NCBI RefSeq assembly: GCF_000784735.1
Contig: NZ_JSYG01000019.1
Span: forward strand, 186,001 to 250,000
Direction: 5' to 3'
DNA from: Dickeya undicola
Lineage (GTDB): Bacteria > Pseudomonadota > Gammaproteobacteria > Enterobacterales > Enterobacteriaceae
Length of the DNA stretch: 64,000 bases
Shown: in pieces, positions 35,777-44,543 of the stretch
How positions within the stretch are numbered: position 1 is the first letter of the stretch
Layout: each line of letters opens with the position of its first letter
Notes under the pieces: model-generated
The model's database searches: none
The model's input: the letters and a program-made list of their open reading frames with translations, nothing else
What the model was told of the DNA's origin: nothing
Program-made: the position numbers and the translations under genes

Positions 35777-36145
35777 TTAGATATAGATATTGATGCTGTT
35801 CTCATCCGTTGGCGCGTTGACGCCTTCCTGAGGTTTGGTCGATTGCACTGATGACGACAAATCAGACTGTTGGGACTGAGATTGCTGCGTTTTCTGCTGC
35901 TGCAACTGCTGAATCTGTGCCTGCAACTGCTGGATTTGCGCCTGAATCAGTACCTGTTGTTGTTTATAAACTTCCTGCTGATTGGCATCCTGGGTCGATG
36001 CCAGCTGTGTTGCCAGTTTTGTCGCCTGCTGAGTCAACTTCTGGATCTGTTGATTAAGCTGGGCAATCTGTTGGTCAACGCTGGTACTGCTGCTACCCGA
36101 GGACGCAGAGACGGCCGATGTTGCTGAGCCGATAGAGCTTGCCAT
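35777..36145 (-). CDS. FlxA-like coiled-coil protein, copy 1
   Basis: The 122-residue product has a serine-rich N-terminus (MASSIGSATSAVSASSGSSS), a glutamine-rich coiled coil over residues about 25-90 (IAQLNQQIQKLTQQ, QIQQLQAQIQQLQQQ) and a short tail ending SINIYI. No signal peptide or membrane segment is present. It resembles the FlxA-like family, named for an E. coli gene of the late flagellar regulon whose function is unknown. The start follows a perfect AGGAGG. It is the last of three tandem paralogues on this strand, each separated by 120-175 bases. Confidence 0.8.
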   Translation of the reverse strand: MASSIGSATSAVSASSGSSSTSVDQQIAQLNQQIQKLTQQATKLATQLASTQDANQQEVYKQQQVLIQAQIQQLQAQIQQLQQQKTQQSQSQQSDLSSSVQSTKPQEGVNAPTDENSINIYI

Positions 36146-36181
36146 AAATTCCTCCTGAAAATAGCCATAGTGGCTATGCCG

Positions 36182-36209
36182 TTATCGGCTCGGCTCAGTG
36201 GCACCCTTA
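36182..36209 (-). promoter_or_regulatory. Candidate sigma-28 promoter of FlxA-like copy 1
   Basis: A perfect GCCGATAA -10 box (plus-strand TTATCGGC, 36182-36189) lies 37 bases before the start. The -35 region 12 bases further is only TAAGGGTG. A second GCCGATAA sits at 36207-36214 without a usable -35. Confidence 0.5.
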
Positions 36210-36267
36210 TCGGCTTTTCGCTTTCCTGACGGAAACTATACAAACCTGGCGAAATAATAACGGCTTG

Positions 36268-36651
36268 TCAGATATAGGTATCGATAGTGCGATCGGATGA
36301 CAGCGGGTTGGCCTTTTCCTGTTTGTCGGTCTGTGAGGCCTGTTTGTCGAGTTGTGGAGAAAGTGCCTCAGCCGCTGATTGAGATTGCTGCTGCGCTTTC
36401 TGCTGCTGCAGTTGCTGAATCTGCTGCTGTAATTGCTGGATCTGCGCCTGGACCATTTTCTGTTGCTGCTGCAACAGTTGGCGTTCTTCATCGCTCTTGG
36501 CTTCGAGCATTTGCTCCGCCGTTTTCGTCAGATCTTTGGTCAAGGTCTGAATCTGTTTGGTGAGTTGCATGATTTTTTGCTCAATACCCACGGTGCTGGT
36601 AGCTGTTGCACCTGAGACTGATGATGCTGCTGAACCGACAGAACCTACCAT
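36268..36651 (-). CDS. FlxA-like coiled-coil protein, copy 2
   Basis: The 127-residue product has the same plan as copy 1: small-residue N-terminus (MVGSVGSAASSVSGATATS), coiled coil over residues about 24-95 (IMQLTKQIQTLTKDLTKTAEQML, read in two pieces), with IQQLQQQIQQLQQQKAQQQ, and a tail ending TIDTYI. The start follows GGGGGAAG. Copies 1 and 2 are clearly the closest pair of the three. Family FlxA-like; molecular role unknown. Cytoplasmic by prediction, since no export signal is visible. Confidence 0.8.
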   Translation of the reverse strand: MVGSVGSAASSVSGATATSTVGIEQKIMQLTKQIQTLTKDLTKTAEQMLEAKSDEERQLLQQQQKMVQAQIQQLQQQIQQLQQQKAQQQSQSAAEALSPQLDKQASQTDKQEKANPLSSDRTIDTYI

Positions 36652-36695
36652 ATCTTCCCCCTTGCTTTCCGAAAGCGTTCATAACCACAGTATGG

Positions 36696-36723
36696 CTATC
36701 GGCACGGCTCTGCGGTGACTTTA
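36696..36723 (-). promoter_or_regulatory. Candidate sigma-28 promoter of FlxA-like copy 2
   Basis: TAAAGTCA, 12 bases, then GCCGATAG; against TAAAGTTT-N11-GCCGATAA this is 6 of 8 and 7 of 8 with the spacer one base long. It lies 45 bases before the start codon. Confidence 0.6.
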
Positions 36724-36773
36724 GCGTTTTATCTTTACGCTGTTGATGGAGCTTGTCACTTGCCTAAAAAGCA

Positions 36774-36798
36774 AAACCCGCTGGATGGCAGCGGGTTT
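36774..36798 (-). terminator. Terminator of FlxA-like copy 3
   Basis: AAACCCGCTG / CAGCGGGTTT with a 5-base loop; the minus strand continues TTTTGCTTTTTAGG. Confidence 0.88.
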
Positions 36799-36825
36799 CG
36801 TTATTCGGTTTCACATTTTGATCGG

Positions 36826-37158
36826 TTAAATGTAAATATCAATCGCGTGTTCGGCAGAGGGGCGATTGACGCCTTCAACTGGCTTGATCAGCGATTTACT
36901 TTCCTGCGGTGGCGGCACCTGCTGAGTCTGCAACTGTGCAATTTGACCCTGCATCACGACGATCTGAGCCTGCATCGACTGCTGCTGCCCGTTAATCGTG
37001 GTTTCCTGCTGCTTTTTAGTGCTCTCGCCCGATGTCTCGGCGGCTTTCAGGTTTTGCAGATTGCGATCGGAAACCTTTTGTTCAGTGTTGGTTTCGACGC
37101 TGGTGGATGCTGGCACCGGCATCACTGCAAACGCAGAGCTGGTAATTGGACTCAGCAT
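36826..37158 (-). CDS. FlxA-like coiled-coil protein, copy 3 (divergent)
   Basis: The 110-residue product is the most divergent of the triplet. It begins MLSPITSSAFAVMPVPASTS, has a shorter glutamine-rich coiled coil (residues about 50-80, QQQSMQAQIVVMQGQIAQLQ) and a longer acidic/polar linker. The tail EGVNRPSAEHAIDIYI keeps both the EGVN motif of copy 1 and the hydrophobic IDIYI end. The start follows a perfect AGGAGG. It has its own terminator and a GCCGATAA box upstream, so the three genes appear to be separate transcription units. Confidence 0.75.
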   Translation of the reverse strand: MLSPITSSAFAVMPVPASTSVETNTEQKVSDRNLQNLKAAETSGESTKKQQETTINGQQQSMQAQIVVMQGQIAQLQTQQVPPPQESKSLIKPVEGVNRPSAEHAIDIYI

Positions 37159-37209
37159 ACATCCTCCTGATTATGTCGTCTGGGCAGGGGACTGTCCCTG
37201 CTATCTCTA

Positions 37210-37217
37210 TTATCGGC
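37210..37217 (-). promoter_or_regulatory. Sigma-28-like -10 box of FlxA-like copy 3
   Basis: A perfect GCCGATAA (plus-strand TTATCGGC) lies 52 bases before the start. No good -35 is seen at 11 or 12 bases spacing. Confidence 0.4.
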
Positions 37218-37316
37218 ACCTGGTGCGATCTTATGAGTGATTATTAACCAAAAAGCGAATTCTATCCACCCTTTGTTCGGGGCGAGGCGTAAAGAATTGT
37301 ATCTTTACGCCACCCT

Positions 37317-38852
37317 TTATTTCCCGTAGACATTAATCGCATCAGTTAACCGCAGCGCCTGATTGCTGAGGCAGGTAGCGAACTCGGCTGATTGGTCGAC
37401 CATGCCGGTATTACCAGCGGTCATCTGCTCGATTTGGGCAATGGAATCGTTGATCAACGACAGTGCGGCGGTTTGCTCGCGGGTGGCGTTGCTGATCTCG
37501 CTGATCATGGTGGCGACCTGTTGCACGTCGTTGACGATGTCCTGAATATGCTGACCGGCTTTGTCCACCAGCGCGCTGCCGTTTTCAACGCTGGTCATGT
37601 TGGCATCGATCAGCGTTTTAATTTCACGCGCGGCAGACGCGGAATGCTGCGCCAGGTTGCGTACTTCCGCCGCCACGACGGCAAAGCCGCGTCCTTCCAC
37701 ACCGGCTCGCGCTGCTTCCACCGCAGCATTGAGCGCGAGGATGTTGGTCTGAAACGCGATGCTGTCGATGACGCCGATGATATCGACGATTTTGCGGCTG
37801 GCGTTTGAGATTGCCTCCATCATGCCGACTGCTTCGGCCATGATATCGCCGCCTTTACTGGCAGACAGGCTGGCGTTTTGTGCCATGCCGGTCGCCTGTA
37901 TGGCGGTTTCTGCGCTTTGTTGAACGGCAACGGTAATCTGTTCGATGGCTGCCGCTGTTTGTTGCAGATTGGCGGAAGTTTCCTCGGTTCGCGCGCTCAG
38001 ATCGCCGTTGCTGTCGGCCAACTGTTGGCTGACATTTTTGATGCCTGCGACCTGGGTGCCAACGTCGTCCACCAGCGAATGCAAATTCAGCCCGAACTGA
38101 TTGACCACCCGCAACAGCAGGCCAATTTCATCTACCCGGTTAAGATGGATACTGTCCGCCCGACGGCCGGATACCACTTGTTGTGCCTGACGCAGAATCA
38201 AACGTAGTGGATGTGCGATTTGCCGTTGCAGAAAGTGATCGAGCGCTACCATCAATAGCAGGGTGGCGACAATCGACGTCGCGGCACCGAAACCCAGTAA
38301 GATCAGTGCCAGCGGCACCAGCCCACCGATCAGGACGGCTAGCCGTAATCGTGAGCGCACCGATAGCCGTTGGAACAAAGACAGTATTGAGAACAAGCCG
38401 GTTCGAACCACCAGCCCTTTATAAAACCGAATATGGCGGGCCTGCTTATTCTGTACTGCTTCGTACAAAGGTTCCGCTGCCTGAATTTCTTCCGCTTTAG
38501 GGGTATTGCGTACTGAAATGTAACCAGCAAGCTGATTATGATGATAAACCGGTGTGACGTTGGCACGCACCCAGTAATGATCGCCATTCTTGCGGCGGTT
38601 TTTAACCAGGCCGGTCCAGCTATCTCCCTGCTGTAGCGTGTACCACATGTCGGCAAAGGCTTCGATGGGCATATCCGGATGACGCACAAGATTGTGTGGT
38701 GTTCCCATCAATTCATGTTCATCAAAACCACTGACGCGGATAAAGGCAGAATTGGCGTAAGTAATATGGCTTTTAACATCCGTGGTCGACATTAATGTGG
38801 TGTTGTCATCCAACAGGTATTCCTGTTGTGTAATAGGTGTATTAACCCTCAT
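37317..38852 (-). CDS. Aer-type PAS-domain chemoreceptor (energy/aerotaxis)
   Basis: The 511-residue receptor has an N-terminal PAS domain (residues about 10-115) very similar to E. coli Aer, with DDNTTLMSTTDVKSHITYAN, MGTPHNLVRHPDMP and VKNRRKNGDHYWVRANVTP, the region that binds FAD in Aer. A membrane hairpin lies at about residues 165-210 without a periplasmic domain, followed by a HAMP-like linker and the signalling hairpin with tip [18 protein letters not shown]. It should sense redox or electron-transport state from inside. It ends without a CheR-binding pentapeptide. No sigma-28 box was found upstream, in contrast to the other two receptors. It lies beside the FlxA-like genes on the same strand. 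Confidence 0.9.
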   Translation of the reverse strand: MRVNTPITQQEYLLDDNTTLMSTTDVKSHITYANSAFIRVSGFDEHELMGTPHNLVRHPDMPIEAFADMWYTLQQGDSWTGLVKNRRKNGDHYWVRANVTPVYHHNQLAGYISVRNTPKAEEIQAAEPLYEAVQNKQARHIRFYKGLVVRTGLFSILSLFQRLSVRSRLRLAVLIGGLVPLALILLGFGAATSIVATLLLMVALDHFLQRQIAHPLRLILRQAQQVVSGRRADSIHLNRVDEIGLLLRVVNQFGLNLHSLVDDVGTQVAGIKNVSQQLADSNGDLSARTEETSANLQQTAAAIEQITVAVQQSAETAIQATGMAQNASLSASKGGDIMAEAVGMMEAISNASRKIVDIIGVIDSIAFQTNILALNAAVEAARAGVEGRGFAVVAAEVRNLAQHSASAAREIKTLIDANMTSVENGSALVDKAGQHIQDIVNDVQQVATMISEISNATREQTAALSLINDSIAQIEQMTAGNTGMVDQSAEFATCLSNQALRLTDAINVYGK

Positions 38853-39375
38853 TGAAAACCCCGATGCTGTATATCAGTATTATATCGTGAGAATAGAAGG
38901 ACCGACGTGTGAGCACGGTCTGATTAATCACACGAGCTAAGAGGTGTGTTGAATCATTGTTTTTATTTTTTTAATGTAAGGTTAAAAGATGCAAAAAAAC
39001 GGGCGCTTTAAATATCAAAGCATCCCTAAATAAAATTGTTCCATTTTTTTCAGGGTGAAATTTATGCTTTACGTCTTTGTGTTGTCAATCAAATCATTTT
39101 TTGAACAGTGTTTTTTTTACCATCTTTGAGTTTATTAAATATTGTTCGATTTTTTCTTAAACTCGGGGTCACAATAAAAACGTTTTATTAACAGTAATAA
39201 CGAAAAAGTCCGTTATAAAAATAACAGGCCAAGATGAAAACTATTAAGTGGATTAAAATAGTCACTCAATGAAAGGAACCGCAGGTTGTGTTCTGTCATC
39301 AATAAATTTACGCAGAGAATATTGCTAATGAATGTCAGCGATTTAGACGGCGGAGGGTGAACGCGGTTTTGAAAT
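38853..39375. other. AT-rich non-coding region between the Aer-type gene and garD
   Basis: About 520 bases, visibly much richer in A and T than the flanking genes, with many A and T tracts between 38950 and 39250. It holds the Aer-type gene's promoter. A spaced inverted repeat GTGTGA / TCACAC is found at 38909-38935. Two tiny frames with ATG starts (39234-39272, 12 codons; 39328-39360, 10 codons) are too short to call. I see no tRNA or known RNA. Such AT-rich tracts often bind H-NS. Confidence 0.5.
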
Positions 39376-39408
39376 GTTCACCGCCGAATACAAGATCCGG
39401 CGGTGAAC
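39376..39408 (-). terminator. Terminator hairpin of garD
   Basis: A perfect 11-bp stem GTTCACCGCCG / CGGCGGTGAAC with an 11-base loop lies 13 bases past the garD stop. The T-run is poor. Confidence 0.7.
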
Positions 39409-39421
39409 AAGGAGGAGACGG

Positions 39422-40996
39422 TCAGGTCACTGGTGCCGGGTTGAACACCGACAAGGCGTTGTGCAGACCCCATTGATCAGACCAGGTTTTTTTCCTGCCG
39501 CTGGCAATATCCAGAATAAAGTGGAACAACTGCCAGCCCACATCCTCAATAGTGGCCTCGCCGGTGGCGATGGTGCCTGCGTTGATATCCATCAGGTCAT
39601 GCCAGCGTTCCGCCAGTGCGGTGCGCGTTGCCATCTTGATAACCGGTACGGCTTTCAACCCGTAAGGGGTGCCGCGTCCGGTGGTGAATACCTGTACCGT
39701 GATGCCGGAAGCCAACTGCTGGGTGCCACACACAAAGTCGCTGGCTGGCGTGGCCGCGTAAATCAGGCCACGTTGGGTCGGGCGCTGACCGGGCGACAGC
39801 ACTTCGACAATCGCACTGGTGCCAGATTTAGCGATTGAGCCCAGCGCTTTTTCCACCACGTTGGCCAGGCCACCTTTCTTATTACCGGGCGACGGGTTGG
39901 CGCTACGGTCGGTTTTACCGCTGTCCAGATAATCGTCATACCAGGCCATCTCTTCCAGCAGGCGCTTGCCCACCTCTTCGTTGATGGCGCGCGGCGTGAG
40001 TAGATGGATGGCGTCGCGAACTTCGGTCACCTCGGAGAACATCACCGTGGCACCGCAACGTACCAGCAGGTCGGAGGCGAATCCTACTGCCGGGTTGGCA
40101 GTCACACCGGAAAAGGCGTCGCTGCCACCACATTGCATACCGACGACCAGTTCAGAAGCCGATACGGTTTCGCGCTGACGGCGGTTGAGCTGTTGCAGAT
40201 GTTTATCCGCCATCGTCAGGATATCGTCCACCATGGATTTGAAACCAACATGGTGTTCATCTTGCAGTCGCACAATACTGGTGTCGTCCAGTGAAATGGC
40301 CTGCACATCCGGCGTGCCTTGCAGCAGTCGTTCTGGCTGAAGTTTTTCACAGCCCAAACCGACCACCAGCACTTCGCCGCCGAAATTCGGGTTCAGCGCC
40401 AGATTATGGATGGTGCGAATTGGCACGACCGCAGCCGGGGCATTGATCGCCACACCGCAGCCGTACAGATGGTTAAGTGCGACCACGCCATCGACGTTGG
40501 GATAACGGGGCAACAGGTCGCGTTCGATCAGTGTGACGACATAATCCACCACACCGGCGACGCAGTGTACGCTGGTGGTGATACCCAGCAGGTTTTTGGT
40601 GCCGACGCTACCATCTGGGTTACGGTAGCCTTCAAAGGTATAACCTTCCAGCGGCGGCAGTGACGGCGGAACGCGGGTTGCAAGTGGCAGCGTTTCCAGC
40701 GCCGGGGCGTTGGGCAATTCCACCAGCGATTCGTCGATCCAACTGCCACGGGCGATGTCTCTGAGGGCGTAGCCGATGATTTCGCCATAACGGACGATGG
40801 GCTTGCCGAGCGCGATGTCGCTTAATGCTACCTTGTGGCCCTGTGGTACGTGTTCTTTCAGTTCCAGACCGCAGCTGAACCGGGTGCCAGCTTTCAGGCC
40901 GTTATTGTTAACGACAATGGCAACATTGTCAGACTCATGGACTTTGATATAAAGCGGCCGCTCACTGGCCACACCCTTATTTGTGTTATCTGACAT
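39422..40996 (-). CDS. garD: Galactarate dehydratase GarD
   Basis: GarD dehydrates meso-galactarate to 5-keto-4-deoxyglucarate, an iron-dependent reaction. The 524-residue protein has an N-terminal SAF domain (residues about 15-100, [19 protein letters not shown]) and a large C-terminal domain with the near-invariant [11 protein letters not shown] and [18 protein letters not shown]. It ends in FNPAPVT as E. coli GarD does. ATG 40996 is preferred: AAGG lies 9 bases upstream and the E. coli length (523) fits; ATG 41011 is the alternative. It is divergent from gudP, and an ERIC-like element begins 20 bases upstream of the start. Confidence 0.97.
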   Translation of the reverse strand: MSDNTNKGVASERPLYIKVHESDNVAIVVNNNGLKAGTRFSCGLELKEHVPQGHKVALSDIALGKPIVRYGEIIGYALRDIARGSWIDESLVELPNAPALETLPLATRVPPSLPPLEGYTFEGYRNPDGSVGTKNLLGITTSVHCVAGVVDYVVTLIERDLLPRYPNVDGVVALNHLYGCGVAINAPAAVVPIRTIHNLALNPNFGGEVLVVGLGCEKLQPERLLQGTPDVQAISLDDTSIVRLQDEHHVGFKSMVDDILTMADKHLQQLNRRQRETVSASELVVGMQCGGSDAFSGVTANPAVGFASDLLVRCGATVMFSEVTEVRDAIHLLTPRAINEEVGKRLLEEMAWYDDYLDSGKTDRSANPSPGNKKGGLANVVEKALGSIAKSGTSAIVEVLSPGQRPTQRGLIYAATPASDFVCGTQQLASGITVQVFTTGRGTPYGLKAVPVIKMATRTALAERWHDLMDINAGTIATGEATIEDVGWQLFHFILDIASGRKKTWSDQWGLHNALSVFNPAPVT

Positions 40997-41015
40997 GGTG
41001 CTAACCTTCATGAGT

Positions 41016-41250
41016 TATACCCGTCATGCATCAGGTTGCCGGGATGTCGGCGTCGCTACCGGCCCGTACTCAGGCCTGCCGCCAACCGAGTTCAAATCGG
41101 CTCGCGCCGGTTTGTCACTTACCTCAGCCGCTGACTGCGATAAGTTCCCTGGGAGTTCACTCGGTCGCCGCGTTACAAGGCTCGTTATGAGCCTTGCCCT
41201 GAAAAGCCAACGCGAACGTTTTGTCCTGCAACCCGAATTATTGGGGTATA
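41016..41250 (-). repeat. ERIC-like inverted-repeat element upstream of garD
   Basis: The two ends are inverted copies: TATACCCGTCATGCATCAGG starts at 41016, and the complement of the right end reads TATACCCCAATAATTCGGGT from 41250. Interior minus-strand segments resemble the ERIC core: GTGAACTCCCAGG (near 41160) and CTGAGGTAAGTGAC (41127-41114) against GTGAATCCCCAGG and AAGTAAGTGACTGG. At about 235 bases it is longer than the 127-base ERIC unit, so it is diverged or carries an insertion. No coding potential. It occupies the garD leader and promoter zone. Confidence 0.75.
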
Positions 41251-41792
41251 TAACGCTGGTTAAAGTTATAACGCGCGGTTTATTTTCACTGTTGCTAATA
41301 ATGACTTTGCTCGCCACCAGTATAGGGGAGATGGCTTCATCCGGGCATTATGCAATTGACTGACATCCCGATGTGCTGTGCTTAATTTCTCTGGCGAAGA
41401 AACAACATGCAGTGAGACTTGTCACATTATTCCGTTCTCTTTGCCCCCTTTCTTTATTGAGGTAACCATTGATGTCGCTGTGTCCTGTGACCTGAACGAC
41501 AAAAAACGGTGTTTTCGTGAAATGACTCCCAATTCGTTAGGCGATTGCAATAATCCGTGTTGGTGAAGGTGGTTATTGTTGGGCGCTTGTCCAGTGAGAC
41601 GCCTACCTCCGCCCTTTATAATTCCCTCCAGAAGTCGAAGAGATCCGTGGTTTATTTTTGCTGTTCTGTTTGTTCCTTTGCTCAGGATTCAAACCATTAC
41701 CGACTCTTGATTTCATTCTGGTAACCCAACCCTACATTGTGTTGTTATTCGGAATGAATGAGCTAACCGCTATCTGAAAGTAGGAGTTCATC
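41251..41792. other. Upstream region of gudP
   Basis: About 540 bases with no credible gene, holding the gudP operon promoter and probably garD control sites. A possible CRP half-conserved site, TGTGA-N6-CGACA, lies at 41486-41501 (left half perfect, right half 3 of 5). No CdaR operator can be assigned by eye. AGTAGGAG directly precedes gudP as ribosome binding site. Confidence 0.4.
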
Positions 41793-43145
41793 ATGAATAC
41801 CGTCAGCACAGCAGCAGGCGTATTACAAAAGAAAACCAACGCCCGTTACTGGATTGTCGTGATGCTGTTTATCGTCACGTCATTCAACTATGGCGACCGC
41901 GCTACGATCTCCATCGCCGGTTCCGCCATGTCCAAAGATATTGGTCTTGATGCCGTCGGCATGGGCTATATCTTCTCCGCGTTTTCCTGGGCTTATGTTA
42001 TAGGCCAAATCCCCGGCGGCTGGCTGCTTGACCGCTTCGGTTCCAAGCGGGTCTACTTCTGGAGTATTTTCACCTGGTCGCTGTTTACCCTGTTGCAAGG
42101 GTTCGTGGACCTGTTCCACGGTTCAGCCATCGTAGTTTCACTGTTTATGCTGCGTTTTATGGTGGGGTTATGTGAATCCCCGTCCTTCCCTGGTAATAGC
42201 CGTATCGTTGCAGCCTGGTTCCCGGCGCAGGAACGCGGCACCGCTGTTGCCATCTTTAACTCTGCACAGTATTTCGCCACGGTCATCTTCGCTCCCATCA
42301 TGGGCTGGCTGACGCACGAAGTGGGTTGGGCGCATGTGTTCTGGTTCATGGGCGGTCTTGGCATGGTCATCAGCTTCCTGTGGCTGAAAGTGATTCATGA
42401 CCCGAAAGATCACCCGAGCGTGAACAAGGCGGAACTGGAGTACATCGAAGCGGGCGGTGCGTTGGTTAACATGGATGCGGCGTCAACGAAAAAAGAGGTC
42501 GCTCGTGGCGAGAAATGGCACCAGATTAAGCAATTACTGACTTCCCGCATGATGATGGGGATTTATCTTGGTCAATACTGCATCAATGCGCTGACTTACT
42601 TCTTTATTACCTGGTTCCCGGTGTATCTGGTGCAGGCTCGCGGTATGTCGATTTTGAAAGCCGGTTTTGTCGCCTCTATTCCAGCTATCTGTGGTTTTGT
42701 CGGCGGCGTACTGGGGGGGGTGATTTCCGACCTCCTGATGCGCCGTACTCAGTCACTGACTATCTCCCGTAAGACACCGATCGTGCTGGGTATGTTGTTG
42801 TCCATGTCGATGGTGATTTGTAACTACGTCACCACGGAATGGGTGGTGATTGCGGTGATGGCGGCGGCGTTCTTCGGTAAAGGCATCGGCGCGCTGGGTT
42901 GGGCGGTGATGGCAGATACGGCACCGAAAGAAATCAGCGGCCTGAGCGGTGGTCTGTTCAACATGTTCGGCAACATCTCCGGCATTGTGACCCCGATTGC
43001 TATTGGCTACATCGTTGGCAGCACCGGCTCCTTCAACGGTGGCCTGATTTATGTTGGTATCCATGCACTGGTGGCGATTCTGAGCTTCCTGTTCATCGTG
43101 CAGGATATTAAACGTATCGAATTGAAACCTTATAAACCTCGCTAA
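41793..43145 (+). CDS. gudP: Glucarate/galactarate MFS transporter GudP
   Basis: The 450-residue protein is a twelve-helix anion:cation symporter of the major facilitator superfamily. It carries the family signature NYGDRATISIAG in the first helix and the motif GGWLLDRFGSKRV in loop 2-3. It matches the GudP/GarP family that takes up D-glucarate and galactarate. As the only such transporter in the cluster it probably serves both substrates. First gene of gudP-gudX-gudD-garL-garR-garK. Confidence 0.94.
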   Translation: MNTVSTAAGVLQKKTNARYWIVVMLFIVTSFNYGDRATISIAGSAMSKDIGLDAVGMGYIFSAFSWAYVIGQIPGGWLLDRFGSKRVYFWSIFTWSLFTLLQGFVDLFHGSAIVVSLFMLRFMVGLCESPSFPGNSRIVAAWFPAQERGTAVAIFNSAQYFATVIFAPIMGWLTHEVGWAHVFWFMGGLGMVISFLWLKVIHDPKDHPSVNKAELEYIEAGGALVNMDAASTKKEVARGEKWHQIKQLLTSRMMMGIYLGQYCINALTYFFITWFPVYLVQARGMSILKAGFVASIPAICGFVGGVLGGVISDLLMRRTQSLTISRKTPIVLGMLLSMSMVICNYVTTEWVVIAVMAAAFFGKGIGALGWAVMADTAPKEISGLSGGLFNMFGNISGIVTPIAIGYIVGSTGSFNGGLIYVGIHALVAILSFLFIVQDIKRIELKPYKPR

Positions 43146-43166
43146 TTCAGGGTTAAGGACGTGATT

Positions 43167-44528
43167 ATGAGCAGTACACAAGACTCTCCCGTCATTACCG
43201 ACATGAAAGTCATCCCCGTCGCGGGCTATGACAGTATGTTGCTCAATATTGGCGGTGCGCACGGGGCGTATTTCACCCGCAACATCGTGATTCTGAAAGA
43301 TAACGCTGGGCACACCGGCGTAGGTGAAGCGCCGGGCGGCGAGGTGATTTACAACACGTTGACGGCGGCAATCCCGCAGGTGGTGGGGGCGCAGGTGGCG
43401 CGCATGAACCATCTGGTGCATCAGGTTCACAAAGGTAACCAGTCGTCGGATTTCGACTCGTTCGGCAAAGGTGCCTGGACGTTCGAGCTGCGGGTCAACG
43501 CTGTCGCTGCACTGGAAGCCGCCCTGCTGGACTTGCTGGGTCAGCATCTGAATGTACCGGTGGCCGAGTTGTTGGGGCCGGGCAAGCAGCGCGACGAAGT
43601 GACGGTGCTGGGTTACCTGTTCTATATCGGCGATCGTACTAAAACCGATCTGCCTTACCTTGCAGGCGAGCAGGGCAAGCATCCGTGGTATCACCTGCGT
43701 CACCAAAAGGCGATGGACAGCGAGGCGGTGGTGCGGTTGGCGGAAGCGGCGGCCGATCGCTACGGTTTCAAAGACTTCAAGCTGAAAGGCGGCGTACTGC
43801 CGGGCGAACTGGAAGTCGACGCCGTCAAGGCGCTGAAAAAACGTTTTCCAGATGCTCGCATCACGGTGGATCCAAACGGGGCCTGGCTGCTGGATGAAGC
43901 GATTGGTTTGTGCAAAGACCTGAACGGCGTGCTGACTTACGCTGAAGACCCGTGTGGTGCCGAACAGGGCTTCTCTGGCCGCGAGGTGATGGCGGAATTC
44001 CGTCGCGCTACCGGCTTACCGGTCGCCACCAACATGATTGCCACCAACTGGCGTGAGATGAACCATGCCGTGATGCTACAGGCGGTGGATATCCCGCTGG
44101 CGGATCCGCACTTCTGGACCATGCACGGTGCGGTACGGGTCGCGCAACTGTGTGATGAGTGGGGATTGACCTGGGGTTGCCACTCCAACAACCACTTCGA
44201 TATCTCGCTGGCGATGTTTACCCATGTGGGTGCGGCGGCTCCCGGTAAACCGACCGCCATCGACACTCACTGGATCTGGCAGGAAGGTCAGCATCTGACC
44301 AAAGAACCGCTACAGATTGTGAACGGTAAAATTAAGGTGCCGGAACGCCCAGGGCTGGGTATCGAGCTGGATATGGAACAGGTGATGAAAGCCCATGAGC
44401 TGCACAAGAAACTGCCGAGCGGCGCGCGTAATGACGCGGCGGCGATGCAGTACCTGATCCCCGGCTGGAAGTTTGATCGCAAGCGCCCGGTGTTTGGTCG
44501 CGAATTGCCTAAAAATTCAACGTTTTAA
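43167..44528 (+). CDS. gudX: Glucarate dehydratase-related protein GudX
   Basis: The 453-residue enolase-superfamily protein matches E. coli GudX more closely than GudD ([40 protein letters not shown]). The catalytic set of glucarate dehydratases is intact: KLKGG with both lysines, [31 protein letters not shown] and DTHW. E. coli GudX has low dehydratase activity and its role is unclear; it can form a hetero-complex with GudD. ATG 43167 follows TTAAGGAC; GTG 43161 is an alternative. The tail extends to ELPKNSTF, a few residues beyond E. coli. Starts 21 bases after gudP. Confidence 0.94.
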   Translation: MSSTQDSPVITDMKVIPVAGYDSMLLNIGGAHGAYFTRNIVILKDNAGHTGVGEAPGGEVIYNTLTAAIPQVVGAQVARMNHLVHQVHKGNQSSDFDSFGKGAWTFELRVNAVAALEAALLDLLGQHLNVPVAELLGPGKQRDEVTVLGYLFYIGDRTKTDLPYLAGEQGKHPWYHLRHQKAMDSEAVVRLAEAAADRYGFKDFKLKGGVLPGELEVDAVKALKKRFPDARITVDPNGAWLLDEAIGLCKDLNGVLTYAEDPCGAEQGFSGREVMAEFRRATGLPVATNMIATNWREMNHAVMLQAVDIPLADPHFWTMHGAVRVAQLCDEWGLTWGCHSNNHFDISLAMFTHVGAAAPGKPTAIDTHWIWQEGQHLTKEPLQIVNGKIKVPERPGLGIELDMEQVMKAHELHKKLPSGARNDAAAMQYLIPGWKFDRKRPVFGRELPKNSTF

Positions 44529-44543
44529 CAGAAGGAAACTATC

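Noticed and set aside
35777-36651. Glutamine-rich stretches of the FlxA-like genes as a CRISPR or DNA repeat array
   Set aside because: The repetition is codon-level coiled-coil heptads without constant repeat and spacer lengths.
39234-39360. Two tiny frames (12 and 10 codons) in the AT-rich gap as leader peptides or toxins
   Set aside because: Too short to distinguish from chance, with no downstream gene on the same strand that they could regulate.
41486-41501. CRP site upstream of gudP
   Set aside because: Only the left half is a good match and it is about 300 bases from gudP; noted in the intergenic entry but not called.
41378-41566. 62-codon frame upstream of gudP
   Set aside because: No ribosome binding site, no recognisable domain, cysteine-rich composition resembling random sequence; lies in a promoter region.
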